From positions 1 through 5,900 of the forward strand of contig CAZKOJ010000208.1 of NCBI GenBank assembly GCA_964554365.1: a DNA stretch of 5,900 nucleotides, in the 5' to 3' direction. Under the pieces are notes generated by a model. The model worked only from the letters and a program-made list of their open reading frames with translations, did not search any database and was not told the origin of the DNA. Below, piece after piece: positions 5,713-5,900 of this stretch (positions are counted from its first letter, which is position 1; every line of letters starts with the position of its first letter). The translations under genes were made by a program, and so were the position numbers. This DNA is from Clostridium_AM sp964554365. GTDB taxonomy: Bacteria; Bacillota; Clostridia; Clostridiales; Clostridiaceae.

Positions 5713-5900
5713 TCAAGTCTTAAAGTGAAAAGTTCCATTTATTCCATTTCTCCTTCTAAGATCTCGTTTTTTACTTAAGTAAATCCATATTTTCCTTAAG
5801 TTAACTGTTGTACACACTAAATTAAATCCATTTCTAACTGATCTTACCCACTTTCCGCAGTAAATTTTCGTATATTCACAATTTTTCTTGATATCGATTT
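5713..5900 (-). CDS. Transposase C-terminus, partial (start beyond the window)
   Basis: Read on the - strand from the right edge, one frame is open for 61 codons to a TGA whose + coordinates are 5713-5715. It reads through NCEYTKIYCGKWVRSVRNGF and then NLVCTTVNLRKIWIYLSKKR, ending HFKT. The pattern of an arginine-rich stretch, a hydrophobic helix of the type FNLVCTTVNLRKIW and a basic tail is what the C-terminus of IS1182-like and related DDE transposases looks like (RVRXEFXLXCXXXNLRKI). The candidate terminal repeat just outside it supports this. The catalytic residues are outside the window, so whether the gene is intact is unknown. The family name is inference from memory; a different IS family is possible. 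Confidence 0.55.
   Translation of the reverse strand, partial: IDIKKNCEYTKIYCGKWVRSVRNGFNLVCTTVNLRKIWIYLSKKRDLRRRNGINGTFHFKT

Larger units (their letters stand above)
5555..5900. mobile_element. Right-hand flank with a probable insertion sequence end (about 5611 to beyond 5900)
   Basis: After a short AT-rich spacer the sequence turns GC-richer at 5587-5623. GAGGCTGTCCGACAATT (5611-5627) resembles the GGCTGTCCGA-type terminal inverted repeats of several DDE insertion sequence families. About 85 bases further in, a transposase-like frame ends on the - strand (5713) and runs out of the window. A tract of T runs lies between them. I infer that the element starts near 5611 and extends right. The partner inverted repeat and any target duplication are outside the window, so the exact boundary is unproven. 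Confidence 0.5.

Noticed and set aside
5664..5737. TGGAACTTTT and AAAAGTTCCA inverted repeats as the ends of a tiny mobile element
   Set aside because: They enclose only T-rich sequence, one lies inside the transposase-like frame, and there is no flanking duplication; they are noted only as flanking the T tract.
1..5900. CRISPR array, tRNA or rRNA genes
   Set aside because: I saw no regularly spaced direct repeats and no cloverleaf or rRNA-like stretch on either strand.

Overview
AT-rich window holding part of a surface-polysaccharide (exopolysaccharide or cell-surface glycan) gene cluster, all on the + strand, ended on the right by the edge of an insertion sequence on the - strand. The best guess for the source is a methanogenic archaeon of the Methanosarcina type. 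The reasons are a ruined gene of the coenzyme F420 hydrogenase beta-subunit-like (FrhB-like) family lying directly before a polysaccharide pyruvyl transferase, long AT-rich spacers full of decayed sequence, an archaeal-style TATA box before the last gene, and a nearby IS. This is inference from gene content and composition; no rRNA or other marker is present.

Layout. 1-573: 3' part of a glucose-1-phosphate thymidylyltransferase (rfbA/rmlA), which makes dTDP-glucose for deoxysugar synthesis. 574-872: spacer with a well-placed Shine-Dalgarno and ATG leading into a broken short reading frame. 873-2435: Wzx/MATE-type polysaccharide flippase. About 2448-3194: FrhB-like pseudogene, recognisable from its ferredoxin start to its C-terminus but carrying a large internal deletion, several frameshifts, a Trp-to-TGA stop, a lost start codon and a lost cluster cysteine. 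3187-4401: polysaccharide pyruvyl transferase family protein. 4402-4669: spacer with possible gene remnants and a candidate promoter. 4670-5554: family 2 glycosyltransferase. 5555-5900: T-rich region containing a probable IS end (from about 5611) and the C-terminal 61 codons of a transposase reading leftward from beyond the window.

How the genes fit together. RfbA supplies an activated sugar, the GT2 enzyme adds a sugar to a lipid-linked oligosaccharide, the pyruvyl transferase family protein probably decorates or extends it, and the flippase moves the product across the cytoplasmic membrane. The FrhB-like protein, usually found next to pyruvyl transferases in such clusters, is dead here. The locus therefore looks like an accessory region in decay and remodelling. 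I found no convincing wholly new system; the most informative signals are the layered gene decay and the IS boundary, neither of which a plain ORF list reveals.
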